Assembly: GCF_008831285.2 (NCBI RefSeq)
Contig: NW_022204938.1
Location: 1 to 22,500 of the forward strand
Direction: 5' to 3'
Source of the DNA: Nymphaea colorata
Lineage: Eukaryota; Streptophyta; Magnoliopsida; Nymphaeales; Nymphaeaceae
Length of the DNA: 22,500 nt
The notes beneath the pieces were generated by a model that worked only from the letters and a program-made list of their open reading frames with translations, searched no databases and was not told the DNA's origin. Shown here piece by piece: positions 9,350 through 17,292 of the stretch. Position 1 is the stretch's first letter; each line of letters begins with the position of its first letter. The translations under genes and the position numbers were made by a program.

Positions 9350-9920
9350 TGAAGATTTACCGAGAGTTAGAGGACGATCTATATACCGTTGGAATCGTCT
9401 TGACGTCCTCTACAACATACCCAAATCTGGTGGTGATTGGAGATCGTTTGGTCGGTCAAATCGGAGCAGGAACAGAACACCTTCCGCGGCCGCGATTCTG
9501 TCATTTCCAGAAACAGGTTGCTGTTCTTTGATCTGGATCTGTAGATTCCCTGGGAGTTTCAATGCGTACAATACGCCGTTAGAATCGTCTTAAGGTCAGA
9601 TATCTTCTGTTAAAATTTCATTAAGATCCGAGATCATTTGGGTATCGAAATCGGTGGCGAAACAGTTCTGTGTCGCTGCCGTCGTTCTGCAGCGGACAGC
9701 AGCAGACCGGCCTGTTCAACGGCCATTTCCCGGCGATCCGTCGGGAGTTTGAAGGCGTTCTTGATACCGTCGGAATCGTCTCGATCCCAGTTCCAACATA
9801 TCCAAAAATCGCAGTGATCGGACTTCATTTGGCCGGTAAAAGTCCGCCGGAAACAGGGCTGCCTGAAGAGCCCTGGCCGCGTCCCCCTTGTTTCCTTTTC
9901 GGTATACTTTTCGGCCTTCA
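9350..9920 (+). repeat. Three ~190-bp tandem units in LTR B leader
   Basis: A phrase of the type TACCGTTGGAATCGTCTTGA occurs at about 9384, 9574 and 9764, giving a period of 190-191 bp. Each is followed by a variant of ATACCCAAATC and a GATCGTTTGG-type motif, and later by an AACAG-containing tail (about 9518, 9660 and 9855). Units are diverged, so the array is not new. The equivalent part of LTR A carries differently sized units, so the arrays seem to turn over separately in each family. Confidence 0.7.
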
Positions 9921-9960
9921 ACCCTAATTCCCCACCTTGGCCTACGTCCCTCCATCTGTC

Positions 9961-10980
9961 CACGTGTCAGCATCCTAGCTACTTTCCCCCAAGTCAAGTC
10001 CTAGTCAGCCTACACCTGTCCCACTCGAGATCAGTCTAGGATCTCGAGCCCCAACCTTTTAGGAAGGATCCCTAGCAGCCGAATCTCCTTCCCTATTTTG
10101 TCTCTTTAGAAATCGTCAACCCTAATCCGTTTTTCATCACAGCCCTCCATCTCGCCAAGTGTCGCTATCTCCCTAGCCCTTTGCCACCCCATCAGCCAGC
10201 CCATCAGCCACCTCACCATCTTGGTCCCGCATTCTTCCACGTGTCCAGCCGGTGGCTCCTTGCGAGATCTCCTTCCCTACCTTCCCGATTCCATCTCCTA
10301 TCGTTTAGGAAAGATCATTGCCACCTAGCCGATCTTCCTTATTCTTCTCAGCCGTAAATCTCCCTCTCCTCCTTTGTCGAGCTCCTCCCTATCAGTTAGG
10401 AAAGAGTTCAAATCTTTCCCTAATAGCTAGCCCTTTTCTAGCTCTCTCTGTCTTGCTCCCCTCATCTTGCCACGTGGCAAGGATCCGGCACAACCACTTG
10501 GCACGACCAGCCAAGTCCCATCCCACCTAGCTAGGTTCCCTCTTGTGCCGCCACCTACCCTAAGCAACCCACTCTTTCTGGACTGGTCCTAAGCCGCCAC
10601 CTCCCCACTTGCCTTAGACTAAAGTAGGAAACATTGACCCCACCTAGCTCACCTCCTTTCTAAGCTAGCCTAGTTGACTCGAGCCTACCTCGAGTGACTC
10701 CTCTTGACCTACTTGACCCGGACCTACTAAGCTCGGTCCATTAGTCAACCTCCTATTTAGTCAACCTCTACCCGCATTTGGTCAATAGTGACCATTGACC
10801 TTGAGCCTAGGCTCGACCCAGACCAGCCCGACTAGACTCACCTCGTAGTTAGGCTACCTACTTTCCCTCCTAAACCCACAAGATCCCTCTAGCCTACCCC
10901 AACCCTAGCCTATCTTGACTAAGCCAGCCTACCTATAGAGCCCTGCCGAACCAAACCAACCCCAGCCTTAGTTAGGTCTA
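9961..10980. other. Pyrimidine-rich middle of LTR B with W-box and G-box motifs
   Basis: By eye the + strand here is rich in C and poor in G, with many CCTAGC/CTAGCC words. It contains nine TTGAC cores on either strand between 10634 and 10919, and CACGTG cores at 9961, 10238 and 10472. The counterpart in LTR C (about 14100-14650) has the same bias and two TTGAC cores near 14520. There is no credible gene. The segment lies downstream of the TATA box, so a promoter role would have to be as a downstream or enhancer element. Confidence 0.5.
10466..10481. promoter_or_regulatory. 16-bp perfect palindrome with G-box core
   Basis: CTTGCCACGTGGCAAG is its own reverse complement and centres on CACGTG, the G-box bound by plant bZIP and bHLH factors. 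Two CACGTGTC motifs lie upstream at 9961-9968 and 10238-10245. Binding is not shown by sequence alone. Confidence 0.4.
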
Positions 10981-11803
10981 GGCTTGGCCGGTTACACCCG
11001 GCCCCCTTCCTCGGCCACCTTCACTCCGTCGGCATCGCACGGCGCGTGTGGTCGAACCACCTTCTGACGAAGGCAGGTAGGCGCTGTCGCTTCCCGGCAG
11101 CAGCCCCCCTCGACACTCTAGGCGGCGTCCTAGCCAGCGGCATCGGCGACAAGCCGAATCTAAGCCCTTCCTCATCGGCGCTCGTCATCAGTGTAGGCGC
11201 TTCGAGGAGGCCCTTCTCAGCCGACATCCGTGAACCGTGAGCTGCAATACCCGGGGACTGGTTCTCACCCCGTGGTCCGAATCCGGCTGCGCCAAGGAAT
11301 ACCCTTGGCTGGTATCGTGTTCTTCTCCCCCTTGTAGCTATCGGGGTGGTAGTTTTTGCTTTTGCATCTAGGAAGCATCTTAGTTTGCTTTTGTTTCCTG
11401 CTTTAGCCCGGCTTCGGCCTTGCTCCCTTCCGTGGCACCTCGAGGGCACTGTGCCCGAGACACGACCGCAAGGAGCCGACCTCCCTACTGGGATTAAGGG
11501 CGTGGTTTGGCCGCTAGTGTGGTTTGTATGGTTTGTGAGTGAGCTGTGAGAGGTTTAAATATTTGTATCGCTCGCAAATTGTAAAGCTTCACCACCTTCG
11601 TAGTCAATTGTAGTAGGTCAATCTTAGTTAGTTTTGGGGTTCCCCTACTTGTACCGCTACCTAGGGTATTTTGAGCCGGGGTCCTGTCCGGCCGGGTTTT
11701 CTTTATTGTAAATAACTGGATTTTAGAGTTGTCCGACGGCTCCTCCGAGAGATCTTGGGAGAGGATCGACATCCGGCGGAGGTTCTGGATTTAGGTCCTA
11801 TCA

Positions 11804-12345
11804 TTAACCTATAGGTGATTTGGGCGATGGCTCCCCCGTAAAAAGGGCCAACACGAAAATCACTTGGTCTACCATAAATATTAAATATTTTGAAGTATCG
11901 CGCGAATTCGCTTTCTGTATCCCTAGTGTTCCCGACGCTGTCCGCGAGCAGCAGAAGACCGGGCACAGGAGGGACTACAGCAGCCGATTGATGCAAATGA
12001 TCTCCCATACATGTGATTTGGGCGACGGCTCCCGGGTAAAAGGGGCTAACGCGAAAATCACTTGGTCTACCATAAGTATTTTTGAAGTACGAATCCGCCT
12101 TGTGTATCCCTAGTGTTCCGAGCACTTTCCGCAAGCAGCGGAAGACCGGGCACAAGAGGGACTACAGCAAGGTCCATCGAGCCGAGCAAATGTTTCACCA
12201 AGCCCCCCCCCCCTCCGACGAACCTCACAGGTGCTTTGGGCGATCGCTCTCGGGTAATACGGGCTAACACGAAAATCACCTGGCCTACCATAAAATCTTA
12301 TTTTCGGAAATCCACCTTTGGTCGGGCACATTCTCCGCAAGCAAT
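11804..12345 (+). repeat. R repeat array right of LTR B (three tandem units)
   Basis: Units start at 11804, about 12008 and 12229, about 205-220 bp apart. Each opens with a variant of GGTGATTTGGGCGATGGCTCCC and continues with a GGGCTAACACGAAAATCAC-type phrase, then CCATAA and, further on, TCCGCAAGCAGCGGAAGAC or its remnants. The first is about 97% identical to the unit at 8074, the second is moderately diverged and the third is poor after its first 90 bp. The C11 run at 12203-12213 lies at the junction before the third unit. No reading frame is shared between units. Confidence 0.8.
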
Positions 12346-12534
12346 TGAAGACTTTAAACCCCCCAAGTCCGCCCAACCTCGGATGTGCATCTCAAACTTA
12401 GCCAGCACATGCCCTACACAAATTCCACCTGCGTCCGACCTATGGCCAGTCGCTTTCGCCTACATAGGAAAGCTTATTCAAGGTTTGTGCGCTACATCGT
12501 CGGAGCATCCTCGCTATATGCCACCAGCATGAAT

Positions 12535-12609
12535 TTTTGAAAAAGCTATGGCAGACCAAATGATTTTCGTCTTTTCCCTTATACTCCGGAGCGATCACCC
12601 AAAGCACCT
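12535..12609 (-). repeat. Inverted partial R repeat copy
   Basis: Read on the minus strand from 12609, this gives AGGTGCTTTGGGTGATCGCTC and then ACGAAAATCATTTGGTCTGCCATA, matching the unit that starts at 12229 on the + strand. The two copies face each other about 380 bp apart. The 9-bp flanks (12220-12228 and 12610-12618) do not match, so a transposon with a target-site duplication is not supported. Confidence 0.7.
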
Positions 12610-12900
12610 TAAATAGGAGACTCGTTCAACTTGTGGCCTCTCAACTTTGGAGTGCCCCTATTTGTCCCTTTGGAACAGGGCGCCGCATCGGGTGAGAGCA
12701 CCATCGTTCCATGCCCACGAGCCATTGCCGTGGCAGAGGCAAAGCCAATGTCCTAGGCGGTGCTAGAGATGGTGGCTAGGGAGCAAGGCCGTTCGATTGA
12801 CTCCGGCCACTCGCCCAGCCTTGGCACATACAGCCATCCTAAATACAGCAAAGGGAGGTTGTCCCCTCGAACAGGGACATTTCTCCAAAGGCCATGCTGG
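12610..12900. other. Unassigned sequence between R repeats and LTR C
   Basis: I see no gene, LTR motif or repeat homology here. A short inverted pair TGTCCC/GGGACA lies near 12860-12880. The segment occupies the place where the U3 of LTR C would be expected, but it does not resemble the U3 of LTR D and has no good TATA box. Confidence 0.5.
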
Positions 12901-13585
12901 AGTGCCTTTCTCTCTCCTCACGGCTTGATCTCTCTTTTCCCTTTGCGCAATTCTTCTACCCGCGCCTCTTGTCATTTCTCTTCTCTTGAACACATTGGGA
13001 ATGTCGGCAACCATGGCGAGATTTCTGAAGAAGATCTTCAATCCAGTGGGTATTTCTTCTTTCTATGCCTAAATCTCTTTTCTCTTCGCATCCACTCGCC
13101 CAAGGAATCGACGGCTCGAAGACTCCTCTTGCTCCGGCGTGAAGAGCTCTCCACAAGACCACGGCTTACCCCAAGGGATCAGCAACGAACTAGTGCAGCC
13201 AACACTCCCCACCATGAAGGCTTGAGGCTACTCGTTCCTGGGAAGGCTCGTCATCTTTTAGGCAACTAGAAGGTGAGGGCAGACGACCAAAGGCTTCCGA
13301 TTTGAGAGGTTAGTGCATTCGTTTAAGAGTTGAAATTGTGTAACGCCGTTGTATCGATTTTGAGTTGAGATTCTGCCATTAAGGGGCTACTGATCTTCAC
13401 GGTTTCAGCCAAGAGGATCACTGGTTCACTTAGGAAGAAGCTCTCCCTAAATCGGTTCTTACGAATCACAAGGGAGACTCTTAGCCGATAGCAAGGATCT
13501 CGCAATTTCGAGGGTCTTTTCCTTCGATTTTCAAGTATCATTTCATGTGTTAGTTTATGTTCTTGCGCCTGTTAGCTTGCTGTGT

Positions 13586-13665
13586 GAAAAAGTGAAAAAC
13601 AGAAAGAAAAACAGAAAAAGAAAGAAAGAAAAGAGGCGAGAATTGAAAAAGAAAAAGAAAATTAG
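13586..13665 (+). repeat. Purine-rich (GAAA)n-like tract in LTR C
   Basis: Irregular GAAA/GAAAAA words run for about 80 bp. The matching tract in LTR D (about 21772-21832) is 21 bases shorter overall, the largest difference between the two LTRs and typical of slippage. Confidence 0.75.
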
Positions 13666-13969
13666 AATCGCCCAAAAGAAAGAATCATGAATGTGGCAAG
13701 CTAAAGGCAATTCGGTTCAAATTAGTGTCTCGCTGGAATCTGAAATTCCCGGCCACTGCTGCTAACATTCCGGCCAGTTTTCTGGAATATCCGGTGAGCA
13801 TTTGGGGGTAATCTCAGGCCGATCTCCAGCAGGCTCGATCTGCACTAGAATATCTCCAAGGATCTTGGTCGCATTTGGGGAGAAACCGCGTGTGGCGTGG
13901 AGGAGCTCCTAGGTGACGCCACCTAGCCGCCGGTGCATTTGGTGAATCAGCCTCATTCCTACAAAAGAG

Positions 13970-15101
13970 GTAAGTGGATCTCCAGCTTGGGCCATTCGCC
14001 ATCTCCACCCTACGCTTAGTCCATGTGGCAAGCATCGGGACACTTAGAGAGATCCTAGGATTGGAGTAGGAAGTGACGCACATTTGGTGGAGCACTAATT
14101 CGCCACCTCATAAAGTGATTTTCTAGAATAGGAATCCCAGCTAGATAAGTTAGGATATCCCCAACTTCGTAGGAAAGCAGCCTCATCCAGTTGCCACTTG
14201 CCCCTCACTCAGCCTAGTCCCCACATTTGTTGTGCCACTCACCTAGACACCTCACCAACATCCCTAGCCTCTCTCCTACGTATTAGGGAGATAGCCCTTC
14301 TAGAACGCCACCTAGCCTAGAATCTTGGAGGACAATCCTATCAAGGAATATTCTCCATATTCTTAGCCAACTCTACCCTACCCAATTACCCCGAGCTTAC
14401 CCGAACTTACCAAGTTACCACTTGCCTTTCCATTTCCATTTTCTCATCTACCCTAAACCGAGCCACTCAAACCTACCCTAGCTACTTTGTAGGAACCCTC
14501 ATTTGAGTCCTTCCCTACACCCCGGTCAACCTAAGACTTTGACCGTAGGACCTACCTAGCCTACTCTACCTATGACCTAGCTCGCTGGCCAAACCTAGCC
14601 CGGGCCCACCTGGTCCCACCTGGTCCGAACCCACTCAGTCCAAGTCCCGCGCCTAGTTGGTTTCAACCTTAGCGCCAAGGAAGACCGCGGCATTGCTAGC
14701 CGCATCCTTGAACTCTTTGGAACCGGCGGGCCTTGATCCAGCATATTCCGGCGACCTCCGGCCACCTCCGGTCACCACTGCTCTTTTTCCGACGACTCTC
14801 CGGCGTGGATTCCAGAAGGTCCCCCAGACATCCAGCAAGGCGTTGAAGTGCTCCTAGGCGATTCCGGCGGGGTGATCCTACTTCACGCGTCTCTTGGAGT
14901 GGCTTGTCTTCACGCCCGGCCTCTTCCTTTTGGAGTTCAGCTCTGCATCAGCCCCGTTCTTTCGTGTTGCTGATAGTCCTCGAGTGTGGAATCTCACCTC
15001 GAGGCTTTTGACTGCTTAGCCAAGCTAGCCTTGGCCGGTACACTCTACTCCTCTCTTTAGACACGCGGGAGGTAGCACTTATTTCTGCATTTTGCTTTCA
15101 G
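13970..15101 (+). other. Possible leader intron in LTR C
   Basis: AGAG|GTAAGT at 13970 and TTTGCTTTCAG ending at 15101 form a plausible donor and acceptor, matching those in LTR B. A second possible acceptor, GGTTTTCAG, ends at 15629, close before the gag start. Splicing would shorten the 2.5-kb leader. The same donor is at 22146 in LTR D. Motif evidence only. Confidence 0.3.
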
Positions 15102-15513
15102 CCCGACCGTGAGGTCGTAGTTGTGCATAGAGGGACCTCCGCGGCACTGCGCCAAGGACACGACCTCGTGCCAGCACTAGCCTCCTACGGGTGGGTGTGG
15201 TTTGTGCGTTTAGGCGTGGTTTGCATGGTTTGCTTGAGTGAGTTTGAGTGATTTTTAACAAATGTATCGCTTCCGCTTGTATTAGCCTCACATCTCTTAG
15301 ATTTGTGTAGTAGGTTTTGCTTGGGTTTGGGTATAGCCTCTCTTGTATTCCGCTACCTATCCGGGATTTTCTAAGTCGGGGTCCTGTCCGACTGGGTAGT
15401 GTCTTTGTTTTAATTTGTCTAGGAAGTCTTCTGGTTGGTCCAAGGTGATCGTGGGGGTAGCCACGGCCGTTGGTTTCAGACTTAGGTCGGCCACGGGCAA
15501 GACCCTACCAATT

Positions 15514-15525
15514 TGGTATCAGAGC
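15514..15525 (+). other. Primer-binding site (tRNA-iMet type)
   Basis: TGGTATCAGAGC is the common plant primer-binding site complementary to the 3' end of initiator methionine tRNA. It starts three bases after the CA that ends LTR C. It primes minus-strand DNA synthesis and fixes the LTR/internal boundary. Confidence 0.95.
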
Positions 15526-15689
15526 CTCCTTAGAGCAGCAGCAAGCAAGTACAGTATCGGCATTTTGGATTTTATACAGGGCAGAATACAGCTGGAATTC
15601 TTGTCAGTGTCAGAGTCAGTGGTTTTCAGCTAGTCGTGTGATTCTTTTAGACGTTTGGATTTCTGTTTTTTTTGGACTTAACCATCGCA

Positions 15690-16244
15690 ATGGTTAAGAA
15701 GAAGCAAGTCGTGCCCGAGGCACCAGATGTTGAGGCGGAGACCTCAGCCAATGAGGAACAGCCATCTACTGAGATGGAGGTATACGCGGTGGAAAGAATG
15801 GTTCACATCGAAAATGAGGTTCTGAAAATCCGCCACGAGATGAGCGACTACAAGAAACAACTTTCTAAGCTCAACGAGTTAGATGAGATCAAGGAGATGA
15901 TGAGAGTCATGACGGCCAATCAAGAGGCCCTTAGGAGAAACAACCCGGATCCCCCACAGCCCCACGTTGATAAGGGCAAGGGCATACTCAATGGACCGCC
16001 CAATGTTGGTCCTAATCCCTTCCATTCGCAAGCCGGCCCTAGTAGACCACCACCCGGGGGAATAACAGCAATAATGGAGGTTTCCAAGCACAGCCCACCA
16101 ACCTCAACAACTATCACGGTGGGCATCATAACTCCTCGCCTGAGTGGGAGAACCGAGAGCCTTATGGACCCCAATCCAGCCAGTATAGGTCCAGATTTGG
16201 AGGCACACAGTGGGAGAATATTAATTCAGATCGTAGATGGGTGA
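15690..16244 (+). CDS. gag: Gag N-terminus, element 2
   Basis: I choose the ATG at 15690 because no earlier ATG lies in this frame after the PBS; it sits about 165 bases downstream of the PBS. The protein starts with a basic patch (MVKKK), then an acidic stretch, and then a long charged coiled-coil segment (about residues 35-90), as expected for Gag self-association. From about residue 90 it is Pro/Gly-rich. The frame slips by -1 at the five-G run 16056-16060. The true Gag reading then follows the next frame (Asn/Gly/His-rich) up to a second slip at the GGG at 16239-16241, so codons from about 16060 to the stop at 16242-16244 are not genuine. The real continuation is the segment beginning near 16241. 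Confidence 0.8.
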   Translation: MVKKKQVVPEAPDVEAETSANEEQPSTEMEVYAVERMVHIENEVLKIRHEMSDYKKQLSKLNELDEIKEMMRVMTANQEALRRNNPDPPQPHVDKGKGILNGPPNVGPNPFHSQAGPSRPPPGGITAIMEVSKHSPPTSTTITVGIITPRLSGRTESLMDPNPASIGPDLEAHSGRILIQIVDG

Positions 16245-17292
16245 TAGAGGAGAACGTGAACCACCTTCTTGGGAGCCATATAGAGAGCGTCAGGCAGCGC
16301 CAAGAAACCAACCGAGGATTCCTATGGTTCGCATTGACTTCCCTAGATTCAATGGCAAGGAACCCTTAGATTGGATTTTTCAAGTGGAGGAGTACTTCAC
16401 ATGTCAGATGATTCCAGATGAAGAATGGCTTCAAACGTCCATTCTACACTTCGATGGCGAAGCTAGGAGATGGTATCGTTGGCTCAAGCTCAAGGAGCCA
16501 GTCAATACGTGGGGAGAGTTCAAAGAAGCTCTCATGCTCAGATTTGGTGAGTCTTCCTATGTAGATTACAACATCGAGTTGCATAATCTAAGACAAACCG
16601 CATCCGTTCAAGAATACCAAGCCAAGTTTGAGAATTTAGCAAGCATGGTTGATTGGACGCCCAAGTCCCTCATTGCCGCATTTGTTGGAGGATTGAAGGA
16701 GGAAATTCAAATAGATATACGGGCTGAGCCTAACACGGAGTTGTGGAAGTGCTTTGCCAAAGCACGTTCCATCGAGGATAGGCAAAGAAAGAAACAAGCC
16801 TTGTACCGACAATGGAGAAACCCCGGAACCGTCCGTGTGAGGGAGATCCCTCAACCGCAAAAACTCCTTCCAGCCCCTCCGCGTAAAGAAGAACCTAAAC
16901 CCGCTTTCAAGGGTCGAGCACCTCCTGTACTAACTCGGGAAGAAAGAGAAGAGTTAATCAAGAACAAGCAGTGTTTCTGGTGTAAAGAGAAGTGGGACCC
17001 TACGCACAAGTGCAAGCACATTCGAGTCTACACGGTTTTGGATGGTGACGCCGACGATGAAGGGGAAGAAGACCAATCCCCTATGATCGAAGAAATAGAG
17101 GAATTGGAGGCCCGAGAAGAGCCTCAAGAGCAGGAAAGGCCACCTCCTGAGGGCGCTTGTCATACCATGACAGACCCTAACCGACCGGATGCTATGAGAG
17201 TTATAGGGCAAATTGGAAAGAGAAATGTTCTGGTTCTTTTGGATTCGGGGCTACTCACAATTTCGTGGGTGACCACCTCGCTCAGGAATTGA
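16237..17292 (+). CDS. gag-pol: Gag capsid, zinc knuckle and protease start, element 2
   Basis: The first ATG here is an artefact of the slip at 16239-16241; the frame is a continuation. The capsid domain covers about residues 30-185 (VRIDFPRFNG, FDGEARRWYRWL, LMLRFGESSY). The zinc knuckle has C246, C249, H257 and C259, the same C-X2-C-X7-H-X-C spacing as in element 1. An acidic region follows (270-300), then the protease entry VLVLLDSG with catalytic D336. The frame breaks immediately after DSG, at the four-G run 17247-17250, so the last 13 residues are out of frame. In this state protease and Gag would not be joined. Confidence 0.92.
   Translation: MGDRGEREPPSWEPYRERQAAPRNQPRIPMVRIDFPRFNGKEPLDWIFQVEEYFTCQMIPDEEWLQTSILHFDGEARRWYRWLKLKEPVNTWGEFKEALMLRFGESSYVDYNIELHNLRQTASVQEYQAKFENLASMVDWTPKSLIAAFVGGLKEEIQIDIRAEPNTELWKCFAKARSIEDRQRKKQALYRQWRNPGTVRVREIPQPQKLLPAPPRKEEPKPAFKGRAPPVLTREEREELIKNKQCFWCKEKWDPTHKCKHIRVYTVLDGDADDEGEEDQSPMIEEIEELEAREEPQEQERPPPEGACHTMTDPNRPDAMRVIGQIGKRNVLVLLDSGLLTISWVTTSLRN

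Larger units (their letters stand above)
9115..11406 (+). other. Possible leader intron in LTR B
   Basis: GTAAGT at 9115-9120 is an ideal plant 5' splice site, about 280 bp downstream of the expected transcription start. A pyrimidine tract ending CCTGCTTTAG (AG at 11405-11406) would serve as acceptor. LTR C has the same pair (GTAAGT at 13970, TTTGCTTTCAG ending 15101) at matching places: both acceptors are followed by CCCG. LTR A has CTAAGT at the equivalent donor position (5848-5853), which would not splice normally. This is inferred from motifs only; the C-rich interior is unusual for a plant intron. Confidence 0.3.
8533..11803 (+). mobile_element. LTR B: solo LTR or 3' stump of a related element
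   Basis: This has the same plan as LTRs A and C: U3 with TATATAAG, CT-rich leader (8870-8900), tandem repeats, and U5 landmarks GTGTGGTTTGT (11517-11527) and GAGCCGGGGTCCTGTCCGG (11673-11691). It ends TTTAGGTCCTATCA at 11803 and is followed by R repeat, not by a PBS, so no element body lies to its right. To its left there is at most about 250 bp that could be internal sequence. The left end (TG at 8533 after AAAAGGAGGAGACAAGAC) is a guess. At about 3.3 kb it is longer than LTR A or C, and it is too diverged from either to be the partner LTR of elements 1 or 2. No target-site duplication could be shown. Confidence 0.72.
12901..15510 (+). repeat. 5' LTR of element 2 (LTR C), lacking U3
   Basis: Homology with LTR D starts abruptly at 12901 (equivalent to 21098) and the right end, CCCTACCA at 15503-15510, is fixed by the PBS three bases later. 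It contains the CT-rich leader (12905-12990), a purine-rich tract (about 13586-13665), GTAAGT at 13970, a C-rich middle (14100-14650), and U5 landmarks at 15195-15208 and 15373-15396. About 200 bp of U3 with the TATA box, present in LTR D, is missing. Open frames inside it recur in LTR D only because the DNA is duplicated; they show no domain. Confidence 0.9.

Noticed and set aside
12203-12213. Run of eleven C bases as a regulatory or structural element
   Set aside because: It is an isolated homopolymer at the junction of diverged R units; its length is unreliable given the suspected run-length errors.
12229-12609. Complete Mutator-like or MITE element
   Set aside because: Facing copies exist, but flanking 9-bp sequences differ and no transposase fragment is present; kept only as a foldback observation.
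12760-13269. Open frame of 169 codons in LTR C, with its 3' part repeated in LTR D at 21183-21467
   Set aside because: The repetition is explained by the duplicated LTR. The frame spans a CT-rich leader, has no domain and is split differently in the two LTRs.
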